A stretch of DNA of 64,000 bases from Catellatospora sp. TT07R-123 (lineage in GTDB: Bacteria > Actinomycetota > Actinomycetes > Mycobacteriales > Micromonosporaceae), in the NCBI RefSeq assembly GCF_018327705.1, contig NZ_BNEM01000001.1:3162001-3226000 (forward strand), read 5' to 3'. Every line of letters starts with the position of its first letter. The stretch's first letter is position 1. The translations under genes were made by a program, and so were the position numbers. Shown here piece by piece: positions 46,332 to 61,709 of the stretch. The notes under the pieces are model-generated. The model did no database searches. It was given only the letters and a program-made list of their open reading frames with translations, and was not told the origin of the DNA.

Positions 46332-47753
46332 TTGGCACGGTTGGGGCGCAAACCGGTCCGGCCGGGCCGGGTGACCATCGCGGTCTGCCTGGGCGCGCTG
46401 GGCCTGTTCGTCATCTCGATGTCGGCCGGCATGGGCAGCTGGCCGCTGGGTGCCGTCGGCGCGGCGATGCTGGTCATCGCGGTCGCCCTGCTCACCACCG
46501 CGTCCATGCGCGGCACCGACAAGGCGTTCGTGGCGGGCACGATCCACGTGGTCAAGGTCTCCGAACCGCCGCACGCCGAGTTCGGCCGCTGCGAGATGCA
46601 GGTGCTGCTGGACGCGCCGGGACACCCGGGCCAGACGGTCAACATGATCGATCCGAGGGTCCAGGTGCTCAAGTGGCCCGACGTCGGTGACACGCTGCCG
46701 GTGCTGGTCGCGGTCGGCGACGCCCGGCGCATCAAGATCCAGTGGGACCGCGTGGGTACGCACGGCGAGCGCTACGCCGCCGACCTGGGCGCCACCTACG
46801 TCGAGGGCGACCCGCACGCCTTCCCCGACGGGAACGGCTACGAGGAGCAGCACTACGTCGACCCGCACCACATCGACGACGACTACGACCCGTACGACGC
46901 CTACTACGACTTCGCCGGCAACGGCGACGAGGCATACACCGGCTACCGCGACGACGACCCGGTCGACCTCGACGCGGTGCCCGTCTCAGCCGTGCCCGTC
47001 GAGGCGGTGCCGGTGTCCGCGGTGCCGGTCGACGCCGACCGCGCGCGCCCCGAGCCGCCGCGCCCGCCCACCCCGGCCGCCCCGATCGACGGCACCCTGG
47101 AGCCGCTGTCGCGGCGCCCCAGCCCGCACCACCGGCGCGAGGCGGCCACGGCGGTGCTGGAGGGCGAGCTGATCGGCGACGTGCCCGCGCAGCGCCAGCC
47201 CCCGCTGGACGACATCAGCGCCCTCGACTTCTCCGCCGTCCCCGAACCGGACGGGCCGTCGGCGCCCCCGCCGGCCGAGCCGGTCGCACCCGCGCCCCCG
47301 CCGGCTGCCGCACCGGTCGCCGACACCGGGGTCGACGACCTGCTGATCGCGTCACCCCAGGCCCGGCCTGCGGTCGCCAGCTCCATCCACGGCGTCGGGA
47401 TCACGCTGATCGTCGGCGACCTGGAACGCTCCCGCGCCTTCTACCACGACCTGCTCGGCTTCTACGAGGTCGACGGCGGCGCGGGCAGCCTGGTGCTCGC
47501 CTCCGGTGAGACCCGGATCGTGCTGCGCAAGGCCAACGACCCCAGCCCGGTCAACCGCCGCCTGGTGCACCTCAACCTGGAGGTCAGCGACGTGGTCGCG
47601 GTCTACGAGGAGCTGAAGGTGCGCGGCGTGAAGTTCGGCTTCGCCCCGCGCGTGGTCAACCAGGGCGAGCGGCTGGAGCTGTGGGCCGCCTCGTTCAAGG
47701 ACCCCGACGGCCACGGCATCGGCATCATCGAGTGGAAGGCCAAAGCGGCCTGA
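46332..47753 (+). CDS. Membrane protein fused to a C-terminal VOC (glyoxalase-like) domain
   Basis: 473-residue unusual fusion. Residues ~13-35 and ~38-57 form two membrane helices, followed by a small beta-rich domain (~68-140; [46 protein letters not shown]) that recalls a short DUF3592- or OB-type domain, then a ~200-residue disordered, acidic, Pro-rich linker with AVPV repeats. The last ~122 residues are a VOC domain ([27 protein letters not shown]). Start TTG at 46332, seven bases after GGAGG. The VOC domain would lie on the cytoplasmic side if the helices are as drawn. Substrate unknown. Confidence 0.78.
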   Translation: MARLGRKPVRPGRVTIAVCLGALGLFVISMSAGMGSWPLGAVGAAMLVIAVALLTTASMRGTDKAFVAGTIHVVKVSEPPHAEFGRCEMQVLLDAPGHPGQTVNMIDPRVQVLKWPDVGDTLPVLVAVGDARRIKIQWDRVGTHGERYAADLGATYVEGDPHAFPDGNGYEEQHYVDPHHIDDDYDPYDAYYDFAGNGDEAYTGYRDDDPVDLDAVPVSAVPVEAVPVSAVPVDADRARPEPPRPPTPAAPIDGTLEPLSRRPSPHHRREAATAVLEGELIGDVPAQRQPPLDDISALDFSAVPEPDGPSAPPPAEPVAPAPPPAAAPVADTGVDDLLIASPQARPAVASSIHGVGITLIVGDLERSRAFYHDLLGFYEVDGGAGSLVLASGETRIVLRKANDPSPVNRRLVHLNLEVSDVVAVYEELKVRGVKFGFAPRVVNQGERLELWAASFKDPDGHGIGIIEWKAKAA

Positions 47754-47801
47754 CCGGACCGGTCCGGCCGCTGCGCCCGGGACCGCTCAGCCCGGCATCG
47801 T

Positions 47802-48248
47802 TCAGCCCAGGATCGTGCGGCGGGTGTGCAGCACGTACACCCAGACCAGCCCGAACACCACGCCGACCGCGGCGAAGGCCCAGTGCTGGAACCCCAGCGC
47901 GATCAGGCCCACCTGGAACAGCGAGCCCAGCCACCAGCCCCACCGGTGCCCCAGCGTCCCGGTGATCAGCACGGCGGCCAGCACCGCGCCCAGCACCAGC
48001 GCCATGCTCATGCTGCTGCCCGACGGCGAGCCGAGCACCCGGATCGGCAGCAGCGCCAGCAGCAGCACCAGCGCCTCCATCACCAGCAGGCCCGCGCCCA
48101 GTCCGCGCACCGCCTTCGACGGGTTGCGCAGCCCGCTGGGCTTGCCGCCCAGGGTGAGGTTCACGTCCCGCTCCGGCGCCTCGCCGGGCGTGTGCCCGGC
48201 CGGGCCCTCCGGCCCGGCCCCCGCCGCCGCCTCGCTCGGCCTGGTCAT
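47802..48248 (-). CDS. DUF4233 membrane protein
   Basis: 148-residue integral membrane protein of the DUF4233 family, which is found next to folC in actinobacteria. Residues ~48-70, ~75-95 and ~105-140 form about four membrane segments (VMEALVLLLALLPI, MALVLGAVLAAVLITG, GSLFQVGLIALGF, AVGVVFGLVWVYVLH). No catalytic motif. Its ATG is 19 nt after the folC stop. Role unknown. Confidence 0.85.
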   Translation of the reverse strand: MTRPSEAAAGAGPEGPAGHTPGEAPERDVNLTLGGKPSGLRNPSKAVRGLGAGLLVMEALVLLLALLPIRVLGSPSGSSMSMALVLGAVLAAVLITGTLGHRWGWWLGSLFQVGLIALGFQHWAFAAVGVVFGLVWVYVLHTRRTILG

Positions 48249-48267
48249 CGCCTACCCCCGTTCCGTG

Positions 48268-49632
48268 TCACCGGCGCAGCAGCCGCCGCGCGTCGGCGAC
48301 GGTCACCACCGAGCCGGTGATCAGCACCCCGACCCCGCTGATACCCGCGTCGACGTCCTGCTCGGCCAGCGCCACCGCCGCCTCGATCGCGTCGGGCAGC
48401 TCGTCGTACACGTGCACCCGGTCCTCGCCGAAGAACTCCTCGGCCAGCTCGCCCAGCTCCTCGGCGGGCATGGCCCGGGGCGAGGAGTTGCGGGTGCACA
48501 CGATCTCGTCGGCGACCGGCTCCAGCAGCTCCAGCACGCCCGGCACGTCCTTGTCGCCGAGCATGCCGACCACGACGACCAGGCGCCGGAACGAGAACTC
48601 CTCGCCCAGCGCGGCGACCGTGGCGGCCATGCCGTGCGGGTTGTGGGCGGCGTCCACCAGCACGGTCGGGGCATTGCGCACCCGTTCCAGGCGGCCGGGT
48701 GACGACGTCGTGGCGAAGCCCTCGCGGACCAGTTCCGCTTCGAGCTGCCGGCTCTTGCCCGCGCCCAGGAACGCCTCGACCGCGGCGAGCGCGACGGCGG
48801 CGTTCTGCGCCTGGTGGGCGCCGTGCAGGGGCAGGAAGATCTCGTCGTACACCCCGCCGAGTCCCTGGAGCCGCAGCACCTGCCCGCCCAGGGCCATGTT
48901 GCGCTCCAGCACCCCGAACTCGCTGCCCTCGCGGGCGATGGTCGCCCCGACCTCGGCGCAGCGGTCCAGGATCGGCTCCATCGCCTCCTCCGGCTGCGCG
49001 GCGCAGATGAGGGTCGAGCCCTCGTGCACGATGCCCGACTTGGCCAGCGCGATGTCCTCGATCGTGTCGCCGAGCCACTCGGTGTGGTCCAGCCCGATCG
49101 GGGTGATCACGGTGACCCCGGCGTGCAGCACGTTGGTCGCGTCCTCGGCCCCGCCGAGGCCCACCTCGACCACGGCCACGTCCACCGGCGCGTCGGCGAA
49201 CGTCGCGAACGCCAGCGCCGTGGTCATGTCGAAGTAGGTCAGCGGCTCGTCGCTGCGCGCGTCCAGCAGCTCCGCGACCGGCCCGACCTCCTGGTACACC
49301 GCCGTGAAGCGCTCCTCGTCGACCGGCTCGCCGTCCAGGCTGATCCGCTCGCGGACCGTCTCCAGGTGCGGGCTGGTGTACCGGCCGGTGTGCAGCCCGT
49401 GCACGCGCAGCAGGCTGTCGATCATCCGGGCGGTGGAGGTCTTGCCGTTGGTGCCGGTGAGGTGGATCGACGGGTACGCCCGCTGCGGGCTGCCGAGCAC
49501 GTCCAGCAGCTCCTCGATCCGCCCCAGGTCGAACACCATCCGGGTGAAGCCGCGCTGGTTCAGCGCGGCTTCCACCTCGGCGTACGTCGGTTCGTGCGCG
49601 CCCTCGCGGCCGGATGAGCTCACAGGAGTCAC
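48268..49632 (-). CDS. folC: Folylpolyglutamate/dihydrofolate synthase
   Basis: 454-residue Mur-ligase-family enzyme adding glutamate to folates. ATP site TGTNGKTST (59-67), then LGLGG-type [13 protein letters not shown], and the C-terminal DAAHNPHG signature. The GTG overlaps the valS stop (GTGA), so it is coupled to valS. The valS-folC-DUF4233 order is common in actinobacteria. Confidence 0.96.
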   Translation of the reverse strand: MTPVSSSGREGAHEPTYAEVEAALNQRGFTRMVFDLGRIEELLDVLGSPQRAYPSIHLTGTNGKTSTARMIDSLLRVHGLHTGRYTSPHLETVRERISLDGEPVDEERFTAVYQEVGPVAELLDARSDEPLTYFDMTTALAFATFADAPVDVAVVEVGLGGAEDATNVLHAGVTVITPIGLDHTEWLGDTIEDIALAKSGIVHEGSTLICAAQPEEAMEPILDRCAEVGATIAREGSEFGVLERNMALGGQVLRLQGLGGVYDEIFLPLHGAHQAQNAAVALAAVEAFLGAGKSRQLEAELVREGFATTSSPGRLERVRNAPTVLVDAAHNPHGMAATVAALGEEFSFRRLVVVVGMLGDKDVPGVLELLEPVADEIVCTRNSSPRAMPAEELGELAEEFFGEDRVHVYDELPDAIEAAVALAEQDVDAGISGVGVLITGSVVTVADARRLLRR

Positions 49633-52259
49633 CCTAGCGTCGCCAGGGCCGCGTCGATGCGGGTCAGGTCGGCTTCGGCTGTGGCGAGCCGCTCCCGCAG
49701 CTTGGTGACCACCTGCTCGGGCGCCTTGGCGAGGAAGCCCTCGTTGCCCAGCTTGCCGGTCGCCTGCGCGATCTCCTTCTCCGCGGCGGCCCGGTCCTTG
49801 GTCAGGCGGGCGCGCTCGGCGGCCACGTCGATGCTGCCCCGGGTGTCCAGCGCCACCGTGACGCCGCCCGCGACCGCGACCGTGCCCGTGGCGGTGAACC
49901 CGTCACCGGGCTCCTCCAGCCGGGCCAGGAAGCGGATCAGCGGCTCGTGCGCGGCCACACCCGCCCCGACCAGCCCGTCCAGGCTCGCCGCGACCCGCTG
50001 CCCCGGCTTGAGGCCCTGGTCGGCCCGGAAGCGGCGCACCTCGGTGACGACCCGCTGGAGCGTCTCCAGCTCGGCCTCGGCCGCGTCGTCGATCAGCGCC
50101 GGGTCGGCCGACGGCCACGCCGCCACCATGATCGACGCGTCGCCCTCGACGCCGTGCAGCGCGCACCACAGCTCGTCGGTGACGAACGGGATGACCGGGT
50201 GCAGCAGCTTCAGCAGCTGGTCCAGCACGTGCCCGAGCACCCGCCTGGTCCGGTCCGCCGCGTCCGCATCGGCGCCGGTCAGCACCGGCTTGGCCAGCTC
50301 GACATACCAGTCGCAGACGTCGTCCCAGGCGAAGTGGAACAGGCTGTCGCAGACCTTCGCGAACTCGTACCCCTCGAAGTACTCGTCGACCTCGGTGATC
50401 GTGTGCTGGAGCCGCGACAGGATCCACCGGTCGATCGTCGACAGCTCGGTCGGCAGCGGGCCCTCGGTGTGGGCACCGTTGAGCAGCGCGAACCGGGTCG
50501 CGTTCCAGAGCTTGTTGCAGAAGTTGCGCGAGCCCTGGCACCACTCCTCCGACACCGGCACGTCCGAGCCGGGGTTGGCGCCGCGGGCCAGCGTGAACCG
50601 GGTCGCGTCGGCACCGAACCGGTCGATCCAGTCCAGCGGGTCGACCACGTTGCCGAAGGACTTGCTCATCTTCTTGCCGAACTGGTCGCGCACCATGCCG
50701 TGCAGGGCGACGACGTCGAACGGCTGCTTACCGTCCATGGCGTACAGGCCGAACATCATCATCCGGGCGACCCAGAAGAACAGGATGTCGTAGCCGGTGA
50801 CCAGGACGCTGGTCGGGTAGAACTTCGCCAGATCTGCGGTCTGCTCCGGCCAGCCCAGCGTCGAGAACGGCCACAGCGCCGACGAGAACCACGTGTCGAG
50901 CACGTCCTCGTCCTGGCGCCAGCCGTCCCCGGCGGGCACCTGGTCGTCGGGGCCGACGCAGACGACCTCACCGGCCGGGCCGTACCAGACCGGGATGCGG
51001 TGGCCCCACCACAGCTGGCGCGAGATGCACCAGTCGTGCATGTTGTCGACCCAGGCGAAGTAGCGCTTGCTCAGCTCGGCCGGCTCGACGCGCACCCGGC
51101 CGTCGCGCACCGCGTCCCCGGCCGCCTTCGCCAGCGGGCCGGTGCTGACGAACCACTGCAACGACAGCCGCGGCTCCACCGTCGTCTTGCACCGGGAGCA
51201 GTGCCCCACCGCGTGCAGGTACGGCCGCTTCTCGGCCACGATCAGGCCCAGCTCGCGCAGCGCCGCCACCACCGCCGGACGTGCCTCGTACCGGTCCAGC
51301 CCCTCGAACGGGCCGTGCACCGTGATGATCGCCCGCTCGTCCATCATCGTGATCGAGGGCAGGTTGTGCCGCTGCCCGATCTCGAAGTCGTTCGGGTCGT
51401 GCGCCGGGGTCACCTTCACGCAGCCGGTGCCGAACGCCGGATCCACGTGCGCGTCGCCCACGATCGGGATGCGGCGGCCCGTCAGCGGCAGTTCGACCTC
51501 GGTGCCGATCAGGTGCTTGTACCGCTCGTCGTCGGGGTGCACCGCCACCGCGGTGTCGCCCAGCATCGTCTCGGCCCGCGTCGTGGCGACCACGATGTCG
51601 TCGCTGTACCGGATCGACACGAGCTCGCCCTCGTCGTCGCTGTGCTCCACCTCGATGTCGCTCAGCGCGGTCAGGCAGCGCGGGCACCAGTTGATGATGC
51701 GCTCGGCGCGGTAGATCAGGCCGTCGTCGTACAGCCGCTTGAAGATGGTCTGCACGGCCCGCGACAGGCCCTCGTCCATGGTGAAGCGCTCACGCGACCA
51801 GTCCACCGAGTCGCCCAGGCGCCGCATCTGGCCCAGGATCGCGCCGCCGGACTCCGCCTTCCACTGCCACACCTTCTCCACGAAGGCCTCGCGGCCCAGG
51901 TCGTGACGCGACAGACCCTCGGCGGCCAGGCGGCGCTCCACCACGTTCTGGGTGGCGATGCCCGCGTGGTCCATGCCCGGCAGCCACAGCGCCTCGAAGC
52001 CCTGCATCCGCTTGCGGCGGATCAGCGAGTCCTGAATGGTGTGATCGAGCGCGTGGCCGACGTGCAGCGACCCGGTCACGTTCGGCGGCGGGATGACGAT
52101 GGCGAACGGCGGCTTGTCGCTCTTGGCGTCGGCGTCGAAGTGCCCGGCCGATACCCACTGCTCGTACCGCCGCTGCTCTACGTCGCCGGGCGTGTAGGCG
52201 GCGGCCAGTTCGACAGGCTGGGATGCGCGCGCGTCGCGCGTCGGCTGGGTTTCGGTCAC
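49629..52259 (-). CDS. valS: Valyl-tRNA synthetase
   Basis: 876-residue class I synthetase. The HIGH equivalent HVGH (66-69) is in [18 protein letters not shown] in [15 protein letters not shown], and a Thr-editing CP1 domain is present. A C-terminal coiled-coil ([18 protein letters not shown]) binds the tRNA elbow. No T-box or leader is visible in the 86-nt gap upstream. Confidence 0.97.
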   Translation of the reverse strand: MTETQPTRDARASQPVELAAAYTPGDVEQRRYEQWVSAGHFDADAKSDKPPFAIVIPPPNVTGSLHVGHALDHTIQDSLIRRKRMQGFEALWLPGMDHAGIATQNVVERRLAAEGLSRHDLGREAFVEKVWQWKAESGGAILGQMRRLGDSVDWSRERFTMDEGLSRAVQTIFKRLYDDGLIYRAERIINWCPRCLTALSDIEVEHSDDEGELVSIRYSDDIVVATTRAETMLGDTAVAVHPDDERYKHLIGTEVELPLTGRRIPIVGDAHVDPAFGTGCVKVTPAHDPNDFEIGQRHNLPSITMMDERAIITVHGPFEGLDRYEARPAVVAALRELGLIVAEKRPYLHAVGHCSRCKTTVEPRLSLQWFVSTGPLAKAAGDAVRDGRVRVEPAELSKRYFAWVDNMHDWCISRQLWWGHRIPVWYGPAGEVVCVGPDDQVPAGDGWRQDEDVLDTWFSSALWPFSTLGWPEQTADLAKFYPTSVLVTGYDILFFWVARMMMFGLYAMDGKQPFDVVALHGMVRDQFGKKMSKSFGNVVDPLDWIDRFGADATRFTLARGANPGSDVPVSEEWCQGSRNFCNKLWNATRFALLNGAHTEGPLPTELSTIDRWILSRLQHTITEVDEYFEGYEFAKVCDSLFHFAWDDVCDWYVELAKPVLTGADADAADRTRRVLGHVLDQLLKLLHPVIPFVTDELWCALHGVEGDASIMVAAWPSADPALIDDAAEAELETLQRVVTEVRRFRADQGLKPGQRVAASLDGLVGAGVAAHEPLIRFLARLEEPGDGFTATGTVAVAGGVTVALDTRGSIDVAAERARLTKDRAAAEKEIAQATGKLGNEGFLAKAPEQVVTKLRERLATAEADLTRIDAALATLG

Positions 52260-52345
52260 GCGCCAAGTCTACGAAGCTGCTCACCGTCCACCGCTGGCAG
52301 GCCGTCGCTTGCTAGGCTCCGCGAGTCGGCGAGAGGTGGTCAGCA

Positions 52346-53068
52346 ATGTCAGACGAGCCCACGGTACGTCCCGAAGACGGCCCTGGCAGCGGCGGTTCCA
52401 CCGCCCAGAGCGCCGACGGCATCCCCGCGTACGCCCGTCCCGCCGTGCGCCTGCTGCCCGGCGCGATGACCGACGAACCCGACGACGACGCACCCGTCCC
52501 GGGCCGCCGCCGCAAGGCCATGCTCATCACCATCGGCGCCCTCGGTGTCGCCGCGCTGCTGTCGGCCGTGTTCGTCGGCCCCACCGCCTGGCGGGTGGTC
52601 CAGCAGAAGGACTCCACCCTCACCATGCCCGACCGCATCGGCGACCTCACCCGCGACGACAGCGACGCCGCCAAGGACACCGCGGGGTACCTGATGACGG
52701 CGCTGGCCGCCGACATCGACCTGGACCGCACCGCCAGCGCCATCTACAGCGACCCGGCCGGCGGCCCGTCCAAGAGCATCATGGTCTTCGGCGGTGGCGC
52801 CACGCTGCTTCGCCCCGAACGCGAGTTCGACACCGTCCTCAAGCTCATGGAGGACGAGACCGGCGGCGTCACCGCCCTGCAGTCGATCGACCCCGGCGAA
52901 CTGGGCGGCGTGGTCAAGTGCGGCTCCGCCGACAGCACCGACGGGCAGCTCGCCGTATGCGGCTGGGCCGACAACGGCAGCATCGCCCTGGCCCTGTTCC
53001 CCAACCGCACCCCCGCCGAAGCCACCCCTCTCATCCTCCAGATCCGCACCACCACCCTCCACCGCTAA
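52346..53068 (+). CDS. Single-pass membrane-anchored protein, unknown function
   Basis: 240-residue protein: a Pro/Asp-rich cytoplasmic head (~1-55), one membrane helix (~58-78; MLITIGALGVAALLSAVFVG) and a ~155-residue extracytoplasmic domain with two Cys (KCGSADSTDGQLAVCGW). It resembles uncharacterised actinobacterial surface proteins of similar plan. Divergent from valS with an 86-nt gap. Function not inferred. Confidence 0.75.
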   Translation: MSDEPTVRPEDGPGSGGSTAQSADGIPAYARPAVRLLPGAMTDEPDDDAPVPGRRRKAMLITIGALGVAALLSAVFVGPTAWRVVQQKDSTLTMPDRIGDLTRDDSDAAKDTAGYLMTALAADIDLDRTASAIYSDPAGGPSKSIMVFGGGATLLRPEREFDTVLKLMEDETGGVTALQSIDPGELGGVVKCGSADSTDGQLAVCGWADNGSIALALFPNRTPAEATPLILQIRTTTLHR

Positions 53069-53125
53069 CCCCACCCGGTGGCCAAACCCGGCCCGGGCTG
53101 GTCAGGTCGACGGGGTGGCACTGGT

Positions 53126-53188
53126 GATCGCTGTTGTCGGTCGTCGCGTGGCCTGTCGCGTGGGGCTCTATGACCGGAAACGGCGATC
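53126..53188. repeat. 63-nt palindromic repeat, type A, copy 2
   Basis: Arms GATCGCTGTTGTCGGTC (53126-53142) and 53172-53188 pair at most positions. The core (TGGCCTGTCGCGTGG) is shared with copy 3. Confidence 0.75.
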
Positions 53189-53325
53189 GTCGGATCCGCC
53201 TTCGCGTGGCTGAGGTTGTCCGGCGACGGCGGGCTCGACCGCAGCTGGCGGCGGGCCCTGCGGGTCGCGGGTCGGGGCGGGCGGCCCACCGATGGTCGCG
53301 GCCACGGTCGCGGTGCTGGGGTGGT

Positions 53326-53386
53326 GATCGCTGTTTGCGGTCGTGGTCTGGCCTGTCGCGTGGCTCTGTGACCGGAAGTGGCAATC
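53326..53386. repeat. 61-nt palindromic repeat, type A, copy 3
   Basis: Arms GATCGCTGTTTGCGGTC (53326-53342) and 53370-53386. Copies 2 and 3 also share their loop sequence, so one is a duplicate of the other. Confidence 0.75.
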
Positions 53387-53438
53387 TTCGCGGGTTCGCG
53401 ACCGGTGTCCGGTGGGTGTGTCGGGGTTCTGGGCTGGT

Positions 53439-53499
53439 GATCGCTGGTTGCGGTCTCGATCTGATCTGACGCACGAGGTTGTGGCCGGAGACCGCGATC
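53439..53499. repeat. 61-nt palindromic repeat, type A, copy 4
   Basis: Arms GATCGCTGGTTGCGGTC (53439-53455) and 53483-53499, with a different loop from copies 2 and 3. It is the most diverged of the cluster. Confidence 0.7.
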
Positions 53500-53905
53500 A
53501 TCGCCTGGCTTGCGCCCGCCAGCCGGTATCGCACCCGGCTGGGCCGCGGCGGCTTCTGCCGCTGTCCAACGTGTTCGGGCCTGCGGCGGGGTGGTTGATC
53601 ACGGTGGTGGGGTGGTGACACGCCGCCGAACACGTCCACAAGTTCATGATCGACGTGGAGGAGCGGGCCGGGCTGGCAGCAGACCCCGGCCCCGGAGGCC
53701 GGCCGGTGCTGGCAGCAGGCCCGGACCCGGGGGCCGGCCAGGACCCGGGGGTCGGCCAGTCGGCTGGTGCTGGCACCAGGCCCAGGCCCGAGGGGGCTGG
53801 CCTGAGCCGGCCCGGGGTCGGCTTGGTGCCGGCCGGTTGCCGGGCCGGTGGTGGGCGGGGTGGCTGGTGTTGTCCGGCGGTGGGGAAAGGTGGTGGGTAA
53901 ACGCG
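53500..53905. other. GC-rich intergenic region downstream of rrn, no gene supported
   Basis: I see no supported gene. It contains imperfect short repeats, such as two 18-nt units (GACCCGGGGGCCGGCCAG and GACCCGGGGGTCGGCCAG, ~53724-53759) and GGTGCTGGCA blocks. Long frames here are compositional, without codon or homology support. Confidence 0.6.
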
Positions 53906-53936
53906 TCAAGGCCCACCCCTGGGGGGTGGGCCTTGA
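53906..53936 (-). terminator. rrn operon terminator
   Basis: Perfect 14-bp stem TCAAGGCCCACCCC (53906-53919) with 53923-53936, 3-nt loop, 11 nt after the 5S gene, followed by a TTT on the minus strand. Confidence 0.9.
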
Positions 53937-53947
53937 CAGCGATGTTT

Positions 53948-54065
53948 GTCCGGCGGTGTCCTACTCTCCCACAACGTCCCCGTTGCAGTACCATCGGCGC
54001 TGGAGGGCTTAGCTTCCGGGTTCGGAATGTTTCCGGGCGTTTCCCCTCCGCCATGACCGCCGTAA
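53948..54065 (-). rRNA. rrf: 5S ribosomal RNA
   Basis: About 118 nt with actinobacterial 5S hallmarks on the minus strand: GTTACGGCGGTC start, CATTCCGAACCCGGAAGCTAAG, GCCGATGGTACTGC and GGGAGAGTAGGACACCGCCG end. The ends pair to form helix I. Boundaries may be off by a few bases. Confidence 0.95.
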
Positions 54066-54184
54066 CACTATCAACATATCAACCCTTGCCTACGACACCG
54101 AACGGTGGAGGCGGTTGCATGCCGTGATGTGCATGGTGGACGCGAGCGTTTCTTTGCGCAGCTTCTGACGTAAAGATAGTTAGG

Positions 54185-59157
<4,973 letters not shown>

Positions 59158-59482
59158 AAAGAATTCAAAAACCCGGCAAAAAACAACCACCGACATAAAA
59201 AATGTCCGAATGTTTGCTTAATACCAAAGGAATGACCACGACGAGGTGATCAATAAATTGGCACTGGCATATCTAGCACCCTGTTGAGTTCTCAAAGAAC
59301 AAGCACACACCGAAACCCACCACATCTCTGCGGGAAGTTCGCGGGGCAACTCGTCAAAGCTTACCCGACCGGTTTCGCGTCCCCCTAACCGGGGTCCGCA
59401 CCACTCGGGGCGGCTCAGCGATCCGGCCTCCGCCCGAGCTATCCGCTCCGGCGTTTCTGTCCGTTCCTCGCTGGCAGAGAGA
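59158..59482 (-). other. rrn leader with 16S processing half-stem
   Basis: 325-nt transcribed leader 5' of 16S. The element at 59279-59304 (minus: GCTTGTTCTTTGAGAACTC, then CAACAGGGTGCTA) is the conserved actinobacterial rrn leader and pairs with the spacer copy. No coding frame is supported. Confidence 0.85.
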
Positions 59483-59512
59483 ACATTACGCGGCCCGGCG
59501 GGCAGGATGCAA
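59483..59512 (-). promoter_or_regulatory. Candidate rrn promoter
   Basis: TTGCAT (-35, 59507-59512) and TAATGT (-10, 59483-59488), 18 nt apart on the minus strand. One promoter is clear; others could lie further upstream in the 116 nt to the divergent gene. Confidence 0.65.
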
Positions 59513-59628
59513 ATCGGGGTGGGCCGACTGCGGTCACACCACCTCGACAGCTCCATTCTCGCAGGTCAAGCGCTTGACTCGTCGGGAAAGGAGAATCCAC
59601 CTCATGCCCGCGGAGGACAATCTGACGC

Positions 59629-60480
59629 GTGAAGGTGACCGCGGACACAGGCCTGATCGCCTACGGGCACGAGGTGATGCCCTGGTTGATGCGCGACCCG
59701 GTCCGCAACAATCCGCTGCTCACCCTCCTTCAGTCGCGGATGGACAGTGTCTCGGCCGAACACGAGCGGATGCTGCTGCTGCGCGTACTCGATGAATCCA
59801 CCGACGGCCCGCGCCTGGCCGCGGTGGCCGTGTGGCCGCCGCCCTTCGCCCTGATGCTCAGCTCGGTGCCCGACGCCGCGGTGCCTGTGCTGGCGCACTA
59901 CCTGCTGGATTCGGCACCGGACGCACGGCGGTTCACCGGGCCGCCCGACCAGACCCGCCGCCTGGCCGAGACGGTCGCGGCCGCCGAGGGCGGCCGGGCG
60001 GTGCTGCGGGAGTCGTTCCGGATGTTCGAGGCGTCGCGGATCGAACGGCCCACCGGCGTGCCCGGCCACGCCCGGGAGGCCGGGGAGGCCGACCGCGAGC
60101 TGCTGGTGCAGTGGTCGGCGGCATTCCACCGGGAGGCGCTGCCGCGCGAGCCGCACCCCGATCCGGCGGCGCCGGTCGACGGGCGGCTGGCCCGCGGCGG
60201 ACTGCTGTGGGTATGGGAGTCCGGCGGCGAGCCGGTCAGCATGGCCGCGCTCACCGTCCCCGTCGCGGGAGTGGCCCGGATCAACCTGGTCTTCACGCCG
60301 GGGCGCCGCCGCGGCCACGGTTACGCGAGCGCGCTGGTGGCGGTGGTGAGCGAGGCCACGCTCGCGGCCCGGCTGCGGCCGGTGCTGTTCACCGACCTCG
60401 CCAATCCCACCAGCAACAAGATCTACCAGGTGATCGGCTACCGCCCGCTGCACGACGTGCAGCTGTGGGAGGTGGGCTGA
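59629..60480 (+). CDS. GNAT family N-acetyltransferase (C-terminal GNAT domain)
   Basis: 283-residue protein with a degenerate N-terminal half and a C-terminal GNAT domain. The acetyl-CoA loop is RRRGHGYASALVAVV (~224-238) after ARINLVFTPG, and SNKIYQVIGYRP matches the C-terminal motif. The start is the GTG at 59629; no SD is strong. It is convergent with the MFS gene, one base apart. Substrate unknown. Confidence 0.85.
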   Translation: MKVTADTGLIAYGHEVMPWLMRDPVRNNPLLTLLQSRMDSVSAEHERMLLLRVLDESTDGPRLAAVAVWPPPFALMLSSVPDAAVPVLAHYLLDSAPDARRFTGPPDQTRRLAETVAAAEGGRAVLRESFRMFEASRIERPTGVPGHAREAGEADRELLVQWSAAFHREALPREPHPDPAAPVDGRLARGGLLWVWESGGEPVSMAALTVPVAGVARINLVFTPGRRRGHGYASALVAVVSEATLAARLRPVLFTDLANPTSNKIYQVIGYRPLHDVQLWEVG

Positions 60481-60481
60481 C

Positions 60482-61651
60482 TCAGGCGGCGGCGGGCTGG
60501 GGCACGTGGGTGATCTCGGCGGCGCGCAGCCGTCCCGCGCTGAGCGCGACGACCGCGATGAGGGTGGTCACCAGTCCGAACGAGAACGGCAGCGAGGTGG
60601 CGTGGGCGATGCCGCCCATGAGGCCGGGTCCGGCCAGGCCCGCGCCGTACGAGACGGTCGCCACACCCGCGATGGAGTGCGCCGGGTGGTCTCCGGTGTG
60701 CCCGGCGGCGCTGAACGCCAGCGGAACCACCACGGCCACCCCGAGCCCGATCAGCCCGAAGCCGGCGATGCCCACGGCGGGCGCCCACGAGGTGACGACC
60801 AGGACGCCGCCGAGGATGCCCACCATCCCCGCGAACCGCACGGTGCCGACCGCGCCGTAGCGGCGTACGACGGCGTCGCCGACGAGGCGGCCGCTCGTCA
60901 TCGCGAACGCGAACGCGCTGTACGCGATGGCGGCCTGTCCCTCGCTGGAGCCGAGGATCTCCCGCAGGTAGACCGCGCACCAGTCGGCGGTGGCACCCTC
61001 GGCGAACACGGCGCAGAAGCCGACCAGTCCGATGATCAGCACCGGGCCGCGCGGCAGCGAGAAGCGCGGCCCCTCGTCGCTGGCGGGTGCGGGTGCGCTG
61101 GGCAGCAGCCAGTGGCCGGCGATGACGGCGACGACCGCCAGCAGCACCGCCATGACGCCCAGGTTGACCGGTGCGCTGATACCGGCGAACGCGGCGGCCG
61201 CGCCGATGCCCGAGCCGACCAGGCCGCCCAGGCTCCACATGCCGTGCAGGCCGGACATGATCGAGCGGCCGAGGCCCTGCTCGACGGCGACGCCCTCGGC
61301 GTTCATGGCGATGTCGGAGGTGCCCGCCGTCACGCCCGCGAGCAGGAGCATGCCCATGAACGCCCAGACGTTGGGCGCGAGCGCGAGCACGCCGACGGCG
61401 GCGCACCAGGCCGGGATGAGGATCCGGGTGGCGGTGCGGCCGCCGATGCGGGCGACCAGCCGCCCGGTGAACGGCATGGAGCTCAGCGAGCCGACCGCGG
61501 GCATGATCAGGGCCAGGCCGAGCCTGCCCTGGCTGAGGTGCAGATGTTCGGCGATCCACGGGATGCGCGCGGCGAAGCTGCCGCTGGCGGCGCCGTGTAC
61601 GGCGAAGATCGTGGCTACCGCCCAGCGGGCGCGTGTCAGGTCCCGGGTCAC
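60482..61651 (-). CDS. MFS transporter
   Basis: 389-residue membrane transporter with about 12 hydrophobic segments. Residues after helix 2 read FTGRLVARIGGRT (the GxxxR loop of MFS motif A), and the middle loop is short and basic (~190-205). It resembles the YbjJ-like/inner-membrane MFS exporters. Substrate unknown. Fifty-eight bases separate it from the EamA gene. Confidence 0.88.
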   Translation of the reverse strand: MTRDLTRARWAVATIFAVHGAASGSFAARIPWIAEHLHLSQGRLGLALIMPAVGSLSSMPFTGRLVARIGGRTATRILIPAWCAAVGVLALAPNVWAFMGMLLLAGVTAGTSDIAMNAEGVAVEQGLGRSIMSGLHGMWSLGGLVGSGIGAAAAFAGISAPVNLGVMAVLLAVVAVIAGHWLLPSAPAPASDEGPRFSLPRGPVLIIGLVGFCAVFAEGATADWCAVYLREILGSSEGQAAIAYSAFAFAMTSGRLVGDAVVRRYGAVGTVRFAGMVGILGGVLVVTSWAPAVGIAGFGLIGLGVAVVVPLAFSAAGHTGDHPAHSIAGVATVSYGAGLAGPGLMGGIAHATSLPFSFGLVTTLIAVVALSAGRLRAAEITHVPQPAAA

Positions 61652-61709
61652 TTCAGCACCTTATCTGCGAGAGCGCTCTCCGCCGCTAGTCCCCTGCCCT
61701 GACCTGGTG

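Noticed and set aside
52260-52345. T-box leader for valS
   Set aside because: The gap to the divergent gene is 86 nt and holds no GGTGGTACCGCG-type motif.
53126-53499. CRISPR array
   Set aside because: The repeats are palindromic, separated by unequal distances (200 and 113 nt), without regular spacers or cas genes.
53031-53909. A 292-residue minus-strand open frame downstream of rrn
   Set aside because: Runs through the palindromic repeats and GC tandem repeats, is Pro/Arg-biased and shows no domain.
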